Shown: one piece after another, positions 33,120-46,140 of the stretch
Layout: each line of letters begins with the position of its first letter
Position numbering within the stretch: the first letter of the stretch is position 1
From: Azolla caroliniana
Taxonomy: Eukaryota > Polypodiophyta
NCBI GenBank assembly: GCA_043228905.1
Contig: JBHGNT010000009.1
Location: 9,052,001-9,116,000 of the forward strand
DNA length: 64,000 nucleotides
Reading direction: 5' to 3'
Translations under genes and position numbers: made by a program
The notes under the pieces: model-generated
What the model saw: only the letters and a program-made list of their open reading frames with translations
Database searches by the model: none
What the model was told of the DNA's origin: nothing

Positions 33120-35290
33120 CCCAACCAACCCAAGGCCACTTACTCTCCATATTAACACCCCCCCCCCCAAACAAATAGAGAGAGGGGTATGATTCATATT
33201 GGTTCTTTTTTCCCAGCTTAGTATGTAATTGCCCAACAAATTCTTTTTCATAACAATAGAAGCAGCTCACAAATGGGGGGGAAAAGATTTTAACATCATG
33301 AGGATTTTTACTCGATGGAACCTAGGACTTGGGACAAAAGACAAAATCATTGCCAATGATTCCATTTTGGCAGAGACGATAATGTGGTTGCTCTCCCTGA
33401 TGATGATGTATTAGAGAGAAGCACATTGATCAATAATGTATGGATCATGCAATAGGAGAATCATGTTTTGTCATAGAGGCCATGGGATAGTAAGCAAATG
33501 GAATGGGTAAAGCTTACATCAAGTAAATTGGAGCTATAGGAATGAAACACCCTTCTTCAAACAAAGGTTGATTGATTTGTTGGGCAAAGAAAACAAAATT
33601 TACACATCTACATAATTAGTGGTTCCATTGTAGATTTGAGATTCTAATACACTCCATGTTCAATCTTCCTCTCGATCAAAATAAGGACATGAAATGACAA
33701 ACTTTTGCATTGTAGTCAATTTCTATTATTCTTTGTCCCCAAATTGTGATGATGCAACTCTGACGTTTGCATTTTGTAATTCAATATCTAACCTTGTATG
33801 TCCCCTAATCAATTAAATGTAATCGGGATTTACTAGCACGTGATGACCAAAGTATCTATTGCAAAGTTATTTCTCATGTTTTTGTTCTCGAATTAAATTG
33901 ATTTAATGAGGTTAAAATTTTACGTTTGTTTTATCTATGCATATAGGATTGCAAATATATAATGGTAAGGCCTACTTGAACAGATATTCGAAACTATAAA
34001 GTCTATTTCTGTTCATCTTATCTCTTCATCAAATGCAAATGGGTATCATACTTCCACATATTTGCACTCCTCTTCTTCATTATGGATGGACAATACACCT
34101 AGATCATGCATGCTTCATTAGAGAAGTTTTTGCTTAATCTTCAATCTGAATGAGTCAAACAGAATTGAACCAAATAGCGAAACCACTTAAACAAACTAAA
34201 ACCGTTCAAACCAAACCACTAGAGGGATTGCAAACTCAAACCAAATAGTTCAAGATAATGACAAATGGTTTAGTTCTTAAGCCACGGTTTTGGTTTCGTT
34301 GTACACCAAAATGGAATCCAAAATATATTATTAACAAACAATATTTTTTGTTAAAATGTTTCCAAACTAAAAGTCTCCTCATTAACAGAGAAAATAGAAA
34401 ATATTGTACCTAAGATATTATAGCTTATTATATTAGCAAGCTATAGCTCCAAAGTTTTTAACTAAAACTTTATAAAGTTAAAATTTAAAATTCAATCTAT
34501 ATTACAAAAATGTCTTAACTCTAATCTTTGAAGCCGTTTAAGCAGCTGTTTAAAACTAGTTAAACTTCAAACTATTAAGTCAATAAAAGTTCAAACTGAA
34601 CCTAACCTAACTGAACATTGAACCTGCAAGCCAAACTAAACACAAACCAAAACGTTTACAAATTTTCAAACGTCTCAACCAAACCAAACCGTTTTAATTG
34701 TTAAGTCGCGGTATATGTGGCTCAGCTTGGCTCAAAACGAGCTACTCTTGATTGCTATTTGGGGCCCACACATTGTGTAGCTTTTCGAATATTTAATCCA
34801 CTAATCATAGCATTTAATTCCGTGGTCAATTAACTTCGAAGATTTTATAGGCTACTTGCAAGCAATTAAATCTATGTAATCCATTCGGTAGCATTACGTA
34901 CCCACCTTAGTTTTTCGCAGCTCCATTAGTGAAGTATGCTAATATAAAGGGATATTGACAACTTGGTCATTCTTTCTTATTAATTGCAGCTTCCTTTATC
35001 TTGTAATTTCTATACATCCATTGTGTTGTGTAGATTTTATATGGTTTTGAATCTAGAGATGAAGTTGTTTTCTAGCATTTGATTGGTTATGAAAGTCTTT
35101 GTTTCTTGAGTCTTGTACTCCACATTCTATAACTTTACATGGCTACAAAACAACCGAGGGGCCTATAAGACATAATACGGTGAATTGCTATGTTTTGGCA
35201 TCCAATTGTTCCTAAATTAGGGGAACTATACTTTTTATTTTTTATTTTTTTTCCAAAAAAAACTCCTTCCATTAGTTATAAAATTTTACA
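33120..35290. other. Non-coding AT-rich stretch with a CAAACC-rich zone
   Basis: No gene was seen. Between about 34150 and 34720 the motifs CCAAACC, AACCGTT and CAAACT recur irregularly, as in decayed tandem or transposon DNA. Confidence 0.55.
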
Positions 35291-35297
35291 TATGAGA

Positions 35298-36260
35298 TTA
35301 ATATATACAAATCCCTGTAGGGACGCGATAAGTCCATCTTATGTGGATGCCCACCGACTCAATAAAGGGGAAGGTCGACCATTGCTGGATGAAGGCTAGT
35401 CGTTGGCTTTCAACTCCATCGGAGTTGCCCTTGAGGCCATCATATTGGCTTTTTAGAGTGGCTACAACTTCACTCCATATCTCTTGCATTAACATTATTG
35501 GGTACGCGGTTTGGTGCGAGAAGACCCGTCTACACCGTTGTTTCCATAGAGTCCAAAGAGTTATTGGGTTGACTAATTCCAACACCACTTGAGATTTGGC
35601 AGTGATAGGAGTTGAGTGGACATTGTCGATGGTGGAGAAAAAAACCTCTTGTGCTTTTATCACCAAAACCATCCCCTCCTCTTGATGCTCGTATCTGTCA
35701 ATTGGGGCCTACCATGATAGCCAACATATATTGCCCCACTTAATTAAGCCTTGCACCTGGCATAATTGCAATAACCAGCCAACCCCCTGCCATATTCGAT
35801 GGGACTTTGGCTAGTCACACAAAGCGTGTCAGATTGATGAATCTATTGCCTTTGGACACGCTACACAATTAGGAGAGCTAAGTTTCCCACGCTGCCATGC
35901 ACCAAGCGGTAGTGACCTATGTATTAATAGTAATTGGAAGGTGGTGATTCGTCGTGTGTGTTGTTGTTTCCCGATTTTTTCCCAAAACTTGGTGATAATT
36001 GTGTGAGGAACATGATGTGTGCCAGACCTTTGCAGCAGTAGGCTCTCAGGCGGTTTGAGCAGCTAGAATATGACAACCCAATCTAGTTGTGAATTGGAAG
36101 AAAGGGATGGGTTTGCTTCCTTGCCCCGCGTAAGGATCATGCCATGTCCATTGCAAAGGGTCCCAACTAACCTTACGTAGCCATGTGTTTTCGTGAGTCA
36201 TATGTGCCAATCTGGTTGTACTTTGATAGGATCATGAACTACAATCCATTTATGCCCCGT
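35298..36260 (-). pseudogene. C-terminal fragment of a LINE reverse transcriptase ORF (zf-RVT region)
   Basis: On the - strand near 35900-35800 the frame reads LPLGAWQRGKL, NCVACPKAIDSSI-stop-HALCD and HRIWQGVGW, the pattern of the zinc-binding zf-RVT domain after plant LINE reverse transcriptases (CxxC…HxxxxC). Upstream (about 36200-36080) WTWHDPYAGQGS and FFQFTTRLGCHIL fit the same region; downstream the open piece 35298-35672 includes TLWTLWKQRCRRVF. Several stops break it. The catalytic domain is not visible; weakly coding DNA at 37645-37845 on the same strand might be an older part. Confidence 0.6.
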
Positions 36261-38212
36261 ATACGCTAGTACTCAAAGGAACTATACACAATTAGCGGAA
36301 TTGTTGCCACACATGTTGTAATGCCAAATTTCAAAGTGCCCTTTTTGATAACTCTAGAATATGCAATCATGTTTCTTTTCTCACATTGGTTGCTTTGGCA
36401 TTTTGAAAAGAAGACAAGAGACTCGTATTCTTGAACCATTTTCCAATTTTAACTATGCAAAAGACGTCGATGTTCTGAATTATTAAAATGTTAGCAGGTC
36501 CGACATTATTAAAAATGTAAACGGAAATTGTACCCTTGAGCATCACTTTCCAATTGTTAGAGCTCTCAAAATGTACACATTATCATGCATTCTTTTGTCA
36601 ATTCTCTTATTTTCTATATTCCACTAACATGCCATTTTGTCAAAAACTTACCTCTTCTCTCTTTTTCATGTCGGTGTGTTTTTCATGTCGGTGTGTATCA
36701 TTAACATGCATTATAACTTGGTAATTTGTCTCATTTTCATGTCAGTGTACATTGCCAACATACACATCATTAGGTAAGTCATCTCTTTTAATTCATGTGT
36801 AGTGGGAACATACACATAACTAGGTAATTCAATCCTTTTTCAAGTAGGTGTAATATGTATTATGTGCATTAATATAGCTCAATGGTACTTTCAAGTTAGG
36901 CCATAGTAGGTTCATCAAATATGTAACTTTTAGTAATGCTTTATGTTATTAGTGCGAAACCTCAAGATTAGGTGCAAAACCACAATTTAAAACATTTCTG
37001 TACAAAGTTGTGCTAAAACACACTACCTTGAAATTTGAAAATTGCTAATAGAAATATCATGCAATCATTCATGAGCAATGGGTGATATCCATATAGTCCA
37101 ATGTAATCCCGAGAATCAAACCCACTTTACAAATAATATGTACTGTGTATGAGGAGACTCTAGGAAAGAGACCAACTATCTCGAATTTGCCTACCAAAAT
37201 GGAGTTTCGGAAAACACTGAGAGAGTATTGTGTTAAACCCTCCCCTCGAAGGGTTTAGTGCTATGGTAATTTCATAATAAGTAGTTAACAAATTCTGAAC
37301 CGAGTCTCCATTGTTAACTTCATGTTGTGACGATGTGCATTCATTAAAGATTTATCCCTAGTGATAAAGCCCCAGCAAATAGTGCCATAAGAATAGTTCT
37401 TGTTGTAATGGCAAGGGAATGTGCAAAGTCTTTCTAAAAACATATTTCTTTAAGACTATGACTTATACTTCATTGGCGATCAATACATTTTTGAATCCAC
37501 TCAGCAGTAACAAGCAACATGTGTACCTTGTTACATATGATGTGATCCATACGTAAAGATTTAGTGACAATAACCATATTCTAAATTTGAAACCTTTTTT
37601 GCGTCTCAATGGTGGAAAAGGTACACAATTATGGACCAAATCCTCTATTCTTTGCGAGATATCTTTTCGAGAGTGACCGAATTTGTACTTATTAGGACCC
37701 TCAGTATGAAATGTCCACCATTTGTCATTTGATCCTTAACCTGATACATATCATTTCTAGAAATGAAATGATAATATCTAGGTTTTGGATCCAATAATTT
37801 GGCATGCAAAAGATGAGTCCAATGAATATTCTCCATTTGTGTCATAGTAGTAGATCGTGACCCAATCTATTATATTCCATATTTTGAGTGAGTTTCTTCC
37901 TTATTTACAATTAGCTTTGTTGTGAATTGACATCATGTTGCATTGCCATTGTACTTACTAAATACTTTAAATCCCAACCTACAATAGTCTAGGATCCAAA
38001 CAAAATGCGATTTCAATGCATTTGCACATGTCGGCCAACATATTCTTGCATGGTTGGATTTGCTTTTCCAAAACAACAAGAATTATCCCCTTCTTGGCAC
38101 ATCTACGTGTTGTAAAGCCCATCAAAGATTGATTCAATGTTCATGTGGAAGAGGAATGTAGTTGTTCTCTTCCGATTGCTCTTCAATGTTGTGTGTGTGT
38201 GTGTGTGTGTGT

Positions 38213-38249
<37 letters not shown>

Positions 38250-39900
38250 GTGGATGTTAAGAAGTGATTGGAAAAAGGGATGTCAAAATTCGAACATACA
38301 AGCACACACAACAAAAATGAAATGGTTTCTTTTTGCCTTAAGTTTCGTTGATTACAAATATTGGAATGCAAAGACAAAAAATTCAGATTGCATTTAGGGC
38401 CTATCAACCTTACAAAATCATTGACAATGTCAATATCCAATATTTCATCATCGTCATAGTGGAATCACTGAACCATTAAGTTTACAACAAACTTGGTACC
38501 AAATTGAAATTTTTTTCACCATACACAGAACCAAAAAGAAATTAGCATCAATGGATGTCTGGAACATGTCTCCTTTAGATTACATTATAATCAAACCACC
38601 CTGGATATCATTTGTTTGTTGTCTTGCTTCTACCCACACCTACTCTAATGTAGCGCTAAGAAGAAGGGGTAGGAAGATTTACGTGTATGTGTGAGTAGTG
38701 CGTGAGACCGATGGAGAAGAGTATTCTTCCACAAATGACAGAAGTAGTGGTTTGGTGGAAGTTGAGATAAAGTTGTCACAAGCTTCCACTTTCACTTCTT
38801 GCCACTCGTGCTTTTGATCTCTCTCTCTCTCTCTCTCTCTCTCTATTTTAATAACATTCATCATTCCATTCATTCATCCGTTTGATCTTCTATGGTCCAA
38901 ACACCACTCAAAACCTTGATCTCTCTCTCTCTCTCTCTCTCTCTCTTAGATCTCTATTTTTCTCATGTTGTTTTTCACTCACTATTTTTTTATTTTCAGC
39001 CTTTTTTGGTTTTGTTTCTTTTTTGGCTTTGTCTTACACTACCCCTCGGTAGTGACGTATAAACAACATGTAAAAAGTAGTGCTAAAATTACACAAAAAA
39101 CCCCTACCTCTCACTTATTACCTTATAGTTGTGGGTCCCACTTGAGTGGCAAAACCCCCACAATAAGATATATATTTATTCTCTCTTATTTCACCCCTTG
39201 CTCTATGGTTCTTTCTCCTCTCCTAGATGAAAAAGAACCCAAGCTCTATAAGAAGATGCCTTATGCAAACTAGGATCCTGCACCCTTTTTGGGATATTTG
39301 GATTATTGGGTAGAGAAGAGTGTCTCTCATGCTCTCTTTAAGCCTCTCACTTTCAAGCTTGTTGAGTCTCTTGTCCTCGAGGTCTCCAACTCTCCCTCTC
39401 TTTTGTGCTCCCTAATATTTTTTATGAATAAATTTGCATAAAGAAGGCTAGAAAAATGTTGGATAAGACAAAAATGTCATTAGCCTATTTTTAAGTGTAA
39501 GTGTACAAAATTGACAAGTTCGTCTATTTACAAAAATTGACTAAGGGGTGTATGCCGTTTGGGTTATTGGGTCCCCTGGTAGTTGCTGCATTAGTGGTGG
39601 TGTTGATGGGCTCTCTTGTTGTTTTTGTTGCCGTCTAGGACCCCCATCATTGTCTTCTAGGAGGACCACTTCGAGTTGTGGTCGTTGTGATGTGGTCTTT
39701 GTGGGTGGTGTGCGATTTTCTTCTACATGGGTAATCCGCATGGGTAAGTCCTTGTTGCGTCGGTTGGGCTAGTGTTGTGGACTCGTTCAGGTGTGGAGAG
39801 GACTCCCTCTAAAGCCTAAGTTCTCATGTGTGTTGCCACATAGCACGTGCGATGGGTGAAGTAGCAGAAGATGGCACTCAAGTCAGCGAGCTCATTGAGA
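36261..39900. other. Non-coding stretch with microsatellites
   Basis: No reliable gene. (GT)n/(CT)n occupies 38189-38249; further (CT)n at about 38817-38844 and 38919-38946. A 19-bp direct duplication of TTTTTCATGTCGGTGTG lies at about 36662-36698, with more diverged relatives up to 36840. Confidence 0.6.
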
Positions 39901-39929
39901 GTGAACTCGTGTTCTTGGAAACCTTTCGT

Positions 39930-40800
39930 TCTAGTGCAACAACCACGTGAGTGACTGGCAATGGTCGGTCCCTTCGTCCTTGGTGGACTTGGGCGATTTA
40001 CTCACGTTCGGGATTACGCAACGTAGTTGTTTCGTTGTCTTCTTCCTTATATGGTACTCGGATGATGCCGTATCGATCCTGGCAACGAGTATATGGTGCT
40101 GGGGGTGAGCCAACTTGGAACATTGTGTGTAAATATCTCGTTAGGGATCACGCAAAGTTCACCAACAGCTTGGGTCTTTCCTGCCACTCTTCTACTCGGG
40201 CGTGCAAGTCCTCAACCCAATTCACTTGTCTAGGGTGGCATGGTGTGACCATTTCATGAACTTCTTCGCTCGACATTTGTTTTGTTTTTGTAGGCTCTCG
40301 GATACCTTGATGGATCAATCGCCACCCTTCGTGGCCCTTGAACTTGGCGACTTTTTTGAGATGAATGGCATGTCGTTGGTTGGGAGCAGTAAGGTTACTC
40401 GAATGTCGGCCATAGTGAATTGGAATTATAATGGGTCAGGCATTGTCAAACACTTGCATTTTCACCTTCACGGTTTTTTGGTAGTAGGCCACCAAGAAGT
40501 GTTGTAGTAACTCCGGGAGGACTCCCCATGGGTTGATACCGAGAAAGTGGCATTAGCTTGAGTTTGGCAAGTGTATCGAATAATACCAATGGCTCTTGAT
40601 ATTGCTAACTTCATTTGTGGTGGGGGGTTTTGCGTTGGTTTTATTACTCATTGGGAGGAAGTTTGTGTTTTTGGCCTAGGCCATAGGCTCGAAGCCGATT
40701 TCCATACACGACTTCGTGTAGGCAACCAAAATTGTGTGGCTACTTTGTGCCAACCTTGTGCTTTGGTTAAGGTTTTGCGAACACGCCAACCTCGTTTTTG
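39930..40800 (-). pseudogene. Unrecognised coding relic
   Basis: The - strand from about 40535 to 40000 keeps one frame for roughly 165 codons with only a few stops (TGA near 40440 and 40157). It reads GVLPELLQHFLVAYYQKTVK, HLKKVAKFKGHEGWRLIHQ and EEVHEMVTPCHPRQVNWVED. Upstream (about 40790-40560) an offset frame continues with LTKAQGWHKVATQFW and MKLAISRAIGIIRYTCQTQ, so there is one frameshift. It looks like a decayed protein gene or an unknown transposon gag; no family was recognised. Confidence 0.4.
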
Positions 40801-41007
40801 TGGGGAGGAATACTAACCGAGTTGTTGAACTAGCTAAAGTTCAAGCTCGGTAGGTTGGAAAGGCTAAGCGATGAGGTGCGTAGGTAATCTACATGTTGGA
40901 TCTTTCATTGGCACTTTTACCGCGTTGTCATCTCCGGATTTGGTGTTCTTTGGTTTCCTCTTTTGATGTTGGATACTTTGCATGCCATTCTCATGACGTT
41001 TTAGGTG

Positions 41008-41338
41008 TTGAATACGGGTCTTTAATGGACGTATTCACGTTGTCCCATTGGACACACTAGGTTTAGACTATTTATGTAAATAGTGGAAAGGGTGGTTGTC
41101 CTAAGTCCATTAGTATTTAAATCGACTCTTGTAACCTAATGTTTGGCGTTGTTCATTTGTACATTGTGCTATTGTAACTCTCTAAGAATAATATAGTTAC
41201 ATCTTGCTTGTGCCTACTCCATTGTATCTCTTCCTTTGTTCAGTGGTTGATCTTGTCTAATGTTTCTGTTGTCTATTGTTAATTTGATTCTTTTTACTCA
41301 CCGAAGATCTTCAATACAAAGAGCGTTGATATTGTTCC
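41008..41338 (+). repeat. Left part of the 5' LTR of Copia-C (interrupted by Copia-B1)
   Basis: The LTR end is clear at 46853 (…CAGTTCCAACA followed by TCTGGTATCATAGC, a near-perfect iMet primer site at 46856-46867). Removing Copia-B1 and one GTTCC copy joins 41338 to 46831, so DNA left of 41338 belongs to the same LTR. The start TGTTGAATACGGG at 41008 is a guess; the true start could be elsewhere between about 40890 and 41010. Confidence 0.5.
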
Positions 41339-41724
41339 TGTTGAGAATCAAGCTCAACTTGGTCTAGTGTGTGAACTCACCTTGAGAGTGAAGAGACACT
41401 CCAACGGTCAAGAGTCACCATTATGTCACCACTTTGTATTCTAGCATTTAGTATGAGTCATAGAATCATATTCTATGACACATAACTTATGAGCTTTCAC
41501 ATTCCCCATGCTCCATGAGGCTTGTAGTTAATGAAGAGAGAGGGTGACTACATAAAGCACCCTCCTCCCACCTTGTATTATGCCGAGTGTCAATATACTT
41601 TTACCTTGCGTATTCTCTGTGTTTCACTCTCTCTCTCTCTCTGTTTGTCTGTCTCTCTCTCTTACACACACACATAACTCACATCTCTTCTGCTTCACAA
41701 GAATCCATCTCTTGATTCTTTGCA
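41339..41724 (+). repeat. 5' LTR of Copia-B1 (386 bp)
   Basis: TGTTGAGAATCAAGC … TTGATTCTTTGCA, directly followed by the initiator-tRNA(Met) primer site. A (CT)n/(CA)n tract near 41629-41675 is 22 bp longer than in the 3' LTR. It contains the palindrome TCATAGAAT…ATTCTATGA (about 41460-41480). Confidence 0.95.
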
Positions 41725-41883
41725 TGGTATCAGAGCGATTTGGTAGCTCGATCTAGCCCATTCGCCTCATCGTGATCGTGTGTTGTGCTCTATGCCGACG
41801 ACCAAGAACCGGCTCATCGCTATTGTAGCTTCGCTACATAGCTCGCATTCGAAGAGAGAAGAAGAAGAAGAAGAATCGACATA

Positions 41884-44800
41884 ATGAATACTCAAATGGG
41901 GAGCGCTCTCCCTACCGAGAAGTTGGATTGAAATAACTTCACATCTTGGGAGTACAAGATGCACCAATACCTTGTCGGACAAGGCTATTGGAGCTACATC
42001 AAAGGAGCGCATGAAGACCGACCCGCCGAAGCGGCTCCCGGCTACGCGACATGGGAGCAAGCCGCAAGCCGCGTGATGTATTGTTTGGCGACATGTCTTC
42101 ACGAACACATGCTCGGTTACATTCGAGAATCCAAGACGCCGAAGGAAGCGTGGGAAAATCTACGAAACATTTTTGCCGCCAACACGATCGTGAGGAAGCT
42201 TCAACTCCGCCAAGAGTTGAACAACATTCAACAAAGGGACATGTCCATCATGACATACACCTTGAAGATCAAGGAGCTTTGCGACTCGCTCGGCTCAATA
42301 AGCATAAGTATAGATGATGATGAGATGGTGCAAATATGCCTCGGAGGCCTCGCACCACGGTTCGGGGCGATACGAACCGCCGTTCTAGCACGGGAGAAAT
42401 CTCCCTCCTTCATCGAGCTCCAATCAATGCTATTGGTCGAAGAAAACCACGTGCGTACAAGGAGCAATGAGTCGGAAGGCCACATGCTCTACACGCACTC
42501 TAATGGAGGAAGAGGACGCGGACGAGCGAGAGGCCGATTCGGCCAAGGACAAGGCGGACGAGGACCGACCTACAACAACAACTCCCAATTTCGGCCACAA
42601 AACGGAGGCCAACGAGGAGCCTTCGCAAGAAGGGGGAGCTTCCACTCCGGCCCGAGCCGTCAAAACGCAATCGAATGCGGATATTTCAGAAACCTCGGCC
42701 ACCACGAAGAAGAGTGCCGAAAGAAGATGCGTGAATCGGCTTCCACAAGCCGACAACTCACGAATTACGCACACAACTCCGACTACGAAGATCGTGGCGG
42801 AATGTATGCACACAACTCCGACCGTGGCGAAATGTACGGGCATAACTCCAACTACGAAGATCGTGGCGGAATGTATGCGCACAACTCCGACCGTGGCGGA
42901 ATGTTCATGATGAAACATAGAGCAAAGTCTATGTCGGCCTCTACCTCAAATAGTGCCCTCAATCCGGAGGACGTATGGTTTGTTGACTCCGGAGCCTCAA
43001 ACCATATGACATCCCACAAAGAATGGTTTCTCGAACTTCGAGAGCCAGAGCGACCCGGTTATGTCGAAACCGGAGATGACACTATGCACCCGATTCGGCA
43101 CATCCGCAATGTTCCATTTGGCGAAAGAGGTAAGCAAACATACATTAAAAATGTCTTGCATGTACCCACCATCACAAAGAATTTGGTCTCGGTCGGCCAA
43201 ATGGTTGAGCAAGGGATGCAAGTACGATTCGACCAAGAAGGGTGCTTCATCGAAAAAGAAGGCCGAATCATCGCACGCGGACGAAGAGAGGGTCGGATGT
43301 TCATTCTCGATTCACGTGAGATGAAATCCGCCATGTTCGCGAAAAACACGAAATCCGACTCCGACATAGAGCTATGGCACAAGCAAATCGGCCACATCAA
43401 TCTCAACAAACTCAAAGCAATGAAATCGAAAGGAGTTGTCATTGGACTCCCGACATTCAAAGAGAAGGAGATTGAAGGTGTATGCGAAGCGTGCCAATTC
43501 GGCAAGCAACACCGACACCCATTCCCGAAAGAGCGGAACTTGAGCAAAGGTCTACTCGACGTAGTCCATTCCGACGTATGGGGACCGACGCAGACGGCTA
43601 CCTTCGGCGGATGCCGATATTACATGCTCTTCATCGATGACTTCTCTTGGCACACTTGGATCTACCCGATGCGGCAAAAGAGCGAAGTGTTCGGACACTT
43701 CCAAAATTTCAAGAATGAAGTCGAGAAAGCCACGGGCCAACATGTACGATGCCTTCGATCGGATGGCAACAAGGAGTACTTCTCGGACAATTTCACGGCG
43801 TATCTCCGAAAGGAAGGAATTCGGCGAGAATTGACTTGCCGACACACTCCGCAACAAAACGGAGTAGCCGAGCGCAAAAATCGGCACATCCTCGAAGTAG
43901 CGCTGGCCATGATGAATGAGAAGCATATGCCCAAGTCATATTGGGCCGAAGCTGCAAATATGGCCGTCTACCTAATGAACCAGTGGACAACATCCGGTGT
44001 GCACGAGGTCACTCCGCACGAAAAATACTTCGGAAAGAAGCCGGACTTATCACACATCCGGATATTCGGCGTGATAGCGTACGTGCACATCCCCGACGAG
44101 AAGCGTCAAAATCTTGACCCGAAGTCGGAGAAATGTATCCTCGTAGGATACTCATTGGAGCAAAAGGAGTACAAGTGCTACAACCCCTCAACTTGAAAAT
44201 CTCGAGTAAGTCGAGACGTCGTTTTTTACGAGTCTGCATCCTGGTACGCACCAGAGACAACTTTGCCTCCGACTCCGCTCGACCTGGAATCTGCCGAACA
44301 AGAGATCGAGGATGAAGATCGCCCTACGCACATGATTGAAGAAAGTCCGATCACGACCCGACTAAGTGGACCACAAGAGCCTTTGAGCGATCAAAGCACA
44401 TCATGGCCTAGCCCGAAGATGGACAAAGGCAAGGCAAAAATGGCGGAATACGAAGACGATCGCTTCGACGACGATGAATCGACTCACTCACTCGATAGTG
44501 AGTTCGGCGGCTTCAATGTACCAATCGGAACTAAGAAAGCCCTCATCTCTGCAAATGAAAAACTCCGCCGATCTACTCGTGAAAAGAACCCCGTAAGCCG
44601 TTTTGGCTACAACGATTATATGGCATACCATTACACCTTTATGATGAAGGTAGCATCAGTACGAGGGCCGGAAACCTTTTCGGAAGCCACAAAGGACCCG
44701 CGATGGATCGAAGCAATGAATGAGGAGATGCAAGCACTACGGAAGAACGAGACGTGGGATCTCGTTCCCACCTCACCACACAAAAAGGCGATCGGATGCA

Positions 44801-44970
44801 GATGGATCTACAAGGTGAAGTATAACGCCGATGGCTCCGTAAAACACTACAAAGCTCAACTCATAGTGAAAGGATACGCTCAGACGCATGGCATCGACTA
44901 TGAAGAGACCTTTGCCCCGGTGGCAAAGATGACGACGGTGCAGACCGTAATTGCGATTGCCGGGCGAAAG
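41884..44970 (+). pseudogene. Copia-B1 gag, protease, integrase and start of reverse transcriptase
   Basis: The ATG at 41884 gives MNTQMGSALPTEKLD, then a TGA (41929-41931) where the relative at 52014 has Arg, then a long open frame to 44196. Visible: gag helices (SWEYKMHQYLVGQGYWSY), a knuckle with one Cys changed (CGYFRNLGHHEEEC), a repeated YAHNSDYEDRGGM tract (about 42770-42900), protease FVDSGASNHMTS near 42980, His/Cys pre-integrase region near 43375-43510, integrase core with HSDVWG, RSDGNKEY and NGVAERKN. A second TGA lies at 44194-44196. The frame continues through the linker to GCRWIYKVKYNADGS near 44800 and shifts near 44970. Confidence 0.92.
42770..42900 (+). repeat. Tandem repeats within the Copia-B1 gag (Asn-Ser-Asp-Tyr/Arg-Gly motif)
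   Basis: In-frame copies of YAHNSDYEDRGG and the shorter YAHNSDRG(E/G)M alternate after the zinc knuckle, coded by near-identical ACAACTCCGACTACGAAGA units. The array is absent from the gag at 52014-52760 as far as that gag is preserved. Confidence 0.85.
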
Positions 44971-46140
44971 GGTGGCACCTCCATCAAATGGACGTCAAGA
45001 ACGCCTTTCTACAAGGCGAATTAGAAGAGGAGGTGTACATGATCCAACCACCCGGCTTCAACTGGAGCACCCATCCGAAAGCGGTTTGCTGACTCAAGAA
45101 GCCTCTCTACGGCCTCAAGCAAGCACCGCGTGCTTGACATTCGAAGATAACGCAATATCTTCATCAAATCGGCTTTTGTATGTCAAAATCGGACAACTCC
45201 CTCTACATACGAAGCAATTTCGCAAGTCCGATCGTCATCATTTTATATGTGGATGACCTAGTCATTGGAGGTGAGCATCTCGTCGAAATCAATAAGGTCA
45301 AATGCCTCCTTTCCATCAAGTTCGAGATGATGGACATGAAGGAGCTCCACTACTTCCTCGGCATCGAGGTAATTCGGACTTTAGCCGGAATCATGATCTC
45401 TCAACGGCACTACATCCTGAACTTGTTATACAAGTTCGGGATGGCTGTGTGCAAATCCGTGGCAACCCCGCTCGATCGCAATCTCAAACTAGATGTGAAC
45501 TCCGGCACCAAAGCGTGTGAGCCGACTCAGTATCGGCAACTCATCGGGAGTCTCATCTACCTCACGATCACACGACTCGATCTCAGTTATCTGGTCGGTC
45601 TCCTTAGCCAATTCATGCAAACACCGTGTGATACTCACTTGGATTGCGCTAAGCGAGTTCTACGCTATGTGAGCGGCACAATGGATTGCGGCATCCTCTA
45701 CAAGACCGCGATGCCAATACGACTCGAGGGGTACACAGATGCCGATTGGGCCGGCTATAAAGCTGATAGAAGATCAACCTCCGGATTTGTTTTCTCCCTC
45801 GGCAGCGGAGCAATATCCTAGAGTAGTAAGAAGCAGCCTACCGTCGCTCTTTTGAGTACGAAGGCGGAATACAGGGGTGCAGCCGTAGCTGCGTGTGAAG
45901 CTGTATGGCTCAAGAGGATTTTGAAGGATCCGGGCATACCCATCAAGGATCCGACTTCCCTTTACTGCGACAACATGAGCAATATCTATCTGGCTCAGAA
46001 CCCGGTGTTCCACGTGCGGACAAAGCACATCGAAGTACACTATCACTTCATCCGAGAGCGCGTTCTGGCTGGTGATGTCGACCTACAACACATTAGCACC
46101 AATCTTCAAAACAGCTAACATCTTCACTAAAGCCTTAGGA
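44970..46140 (+). pseudogene. Copia-B1 reverse transcriptase-RNase H, frameshifted
   Basis: After the shift near 44970: [19 protein letters not shown], a stop in place of Arg or Trp near 45090, PLYGLKQAPRA, the catalytic ILYVDDLVIGG (about 45240-45270), then GSLIYLTITRLDLSY and the RNase H block YTDADWAGYKADRRSTSGF. A TAG at 45819-45821 replaces the Trp kept as TGG in the relative at 60547-60549. KQPTVALLSTKAEYRGA, CDNMSNIYLAQNPVFH and the final YHFIRERVLAGDV follow, with another shift near 46105. Confidence 0.9.

Noticed and set aside
37645-37845. Endonuclease part of the minus-strand LINE at 35298-36260
   Set aside because: No catalytic endonuclease motif could be read, and the 1.4 kb between shows no reverse transcriptase.
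42467-42910. Long second open frame overlapping the Copia-B1 gag, also open on the other strand
   Set aside because: It exists because the gag DNA is rich in CGA/GAC repeats without A/T-rich stops; protein motifs lie only in the gag frame.
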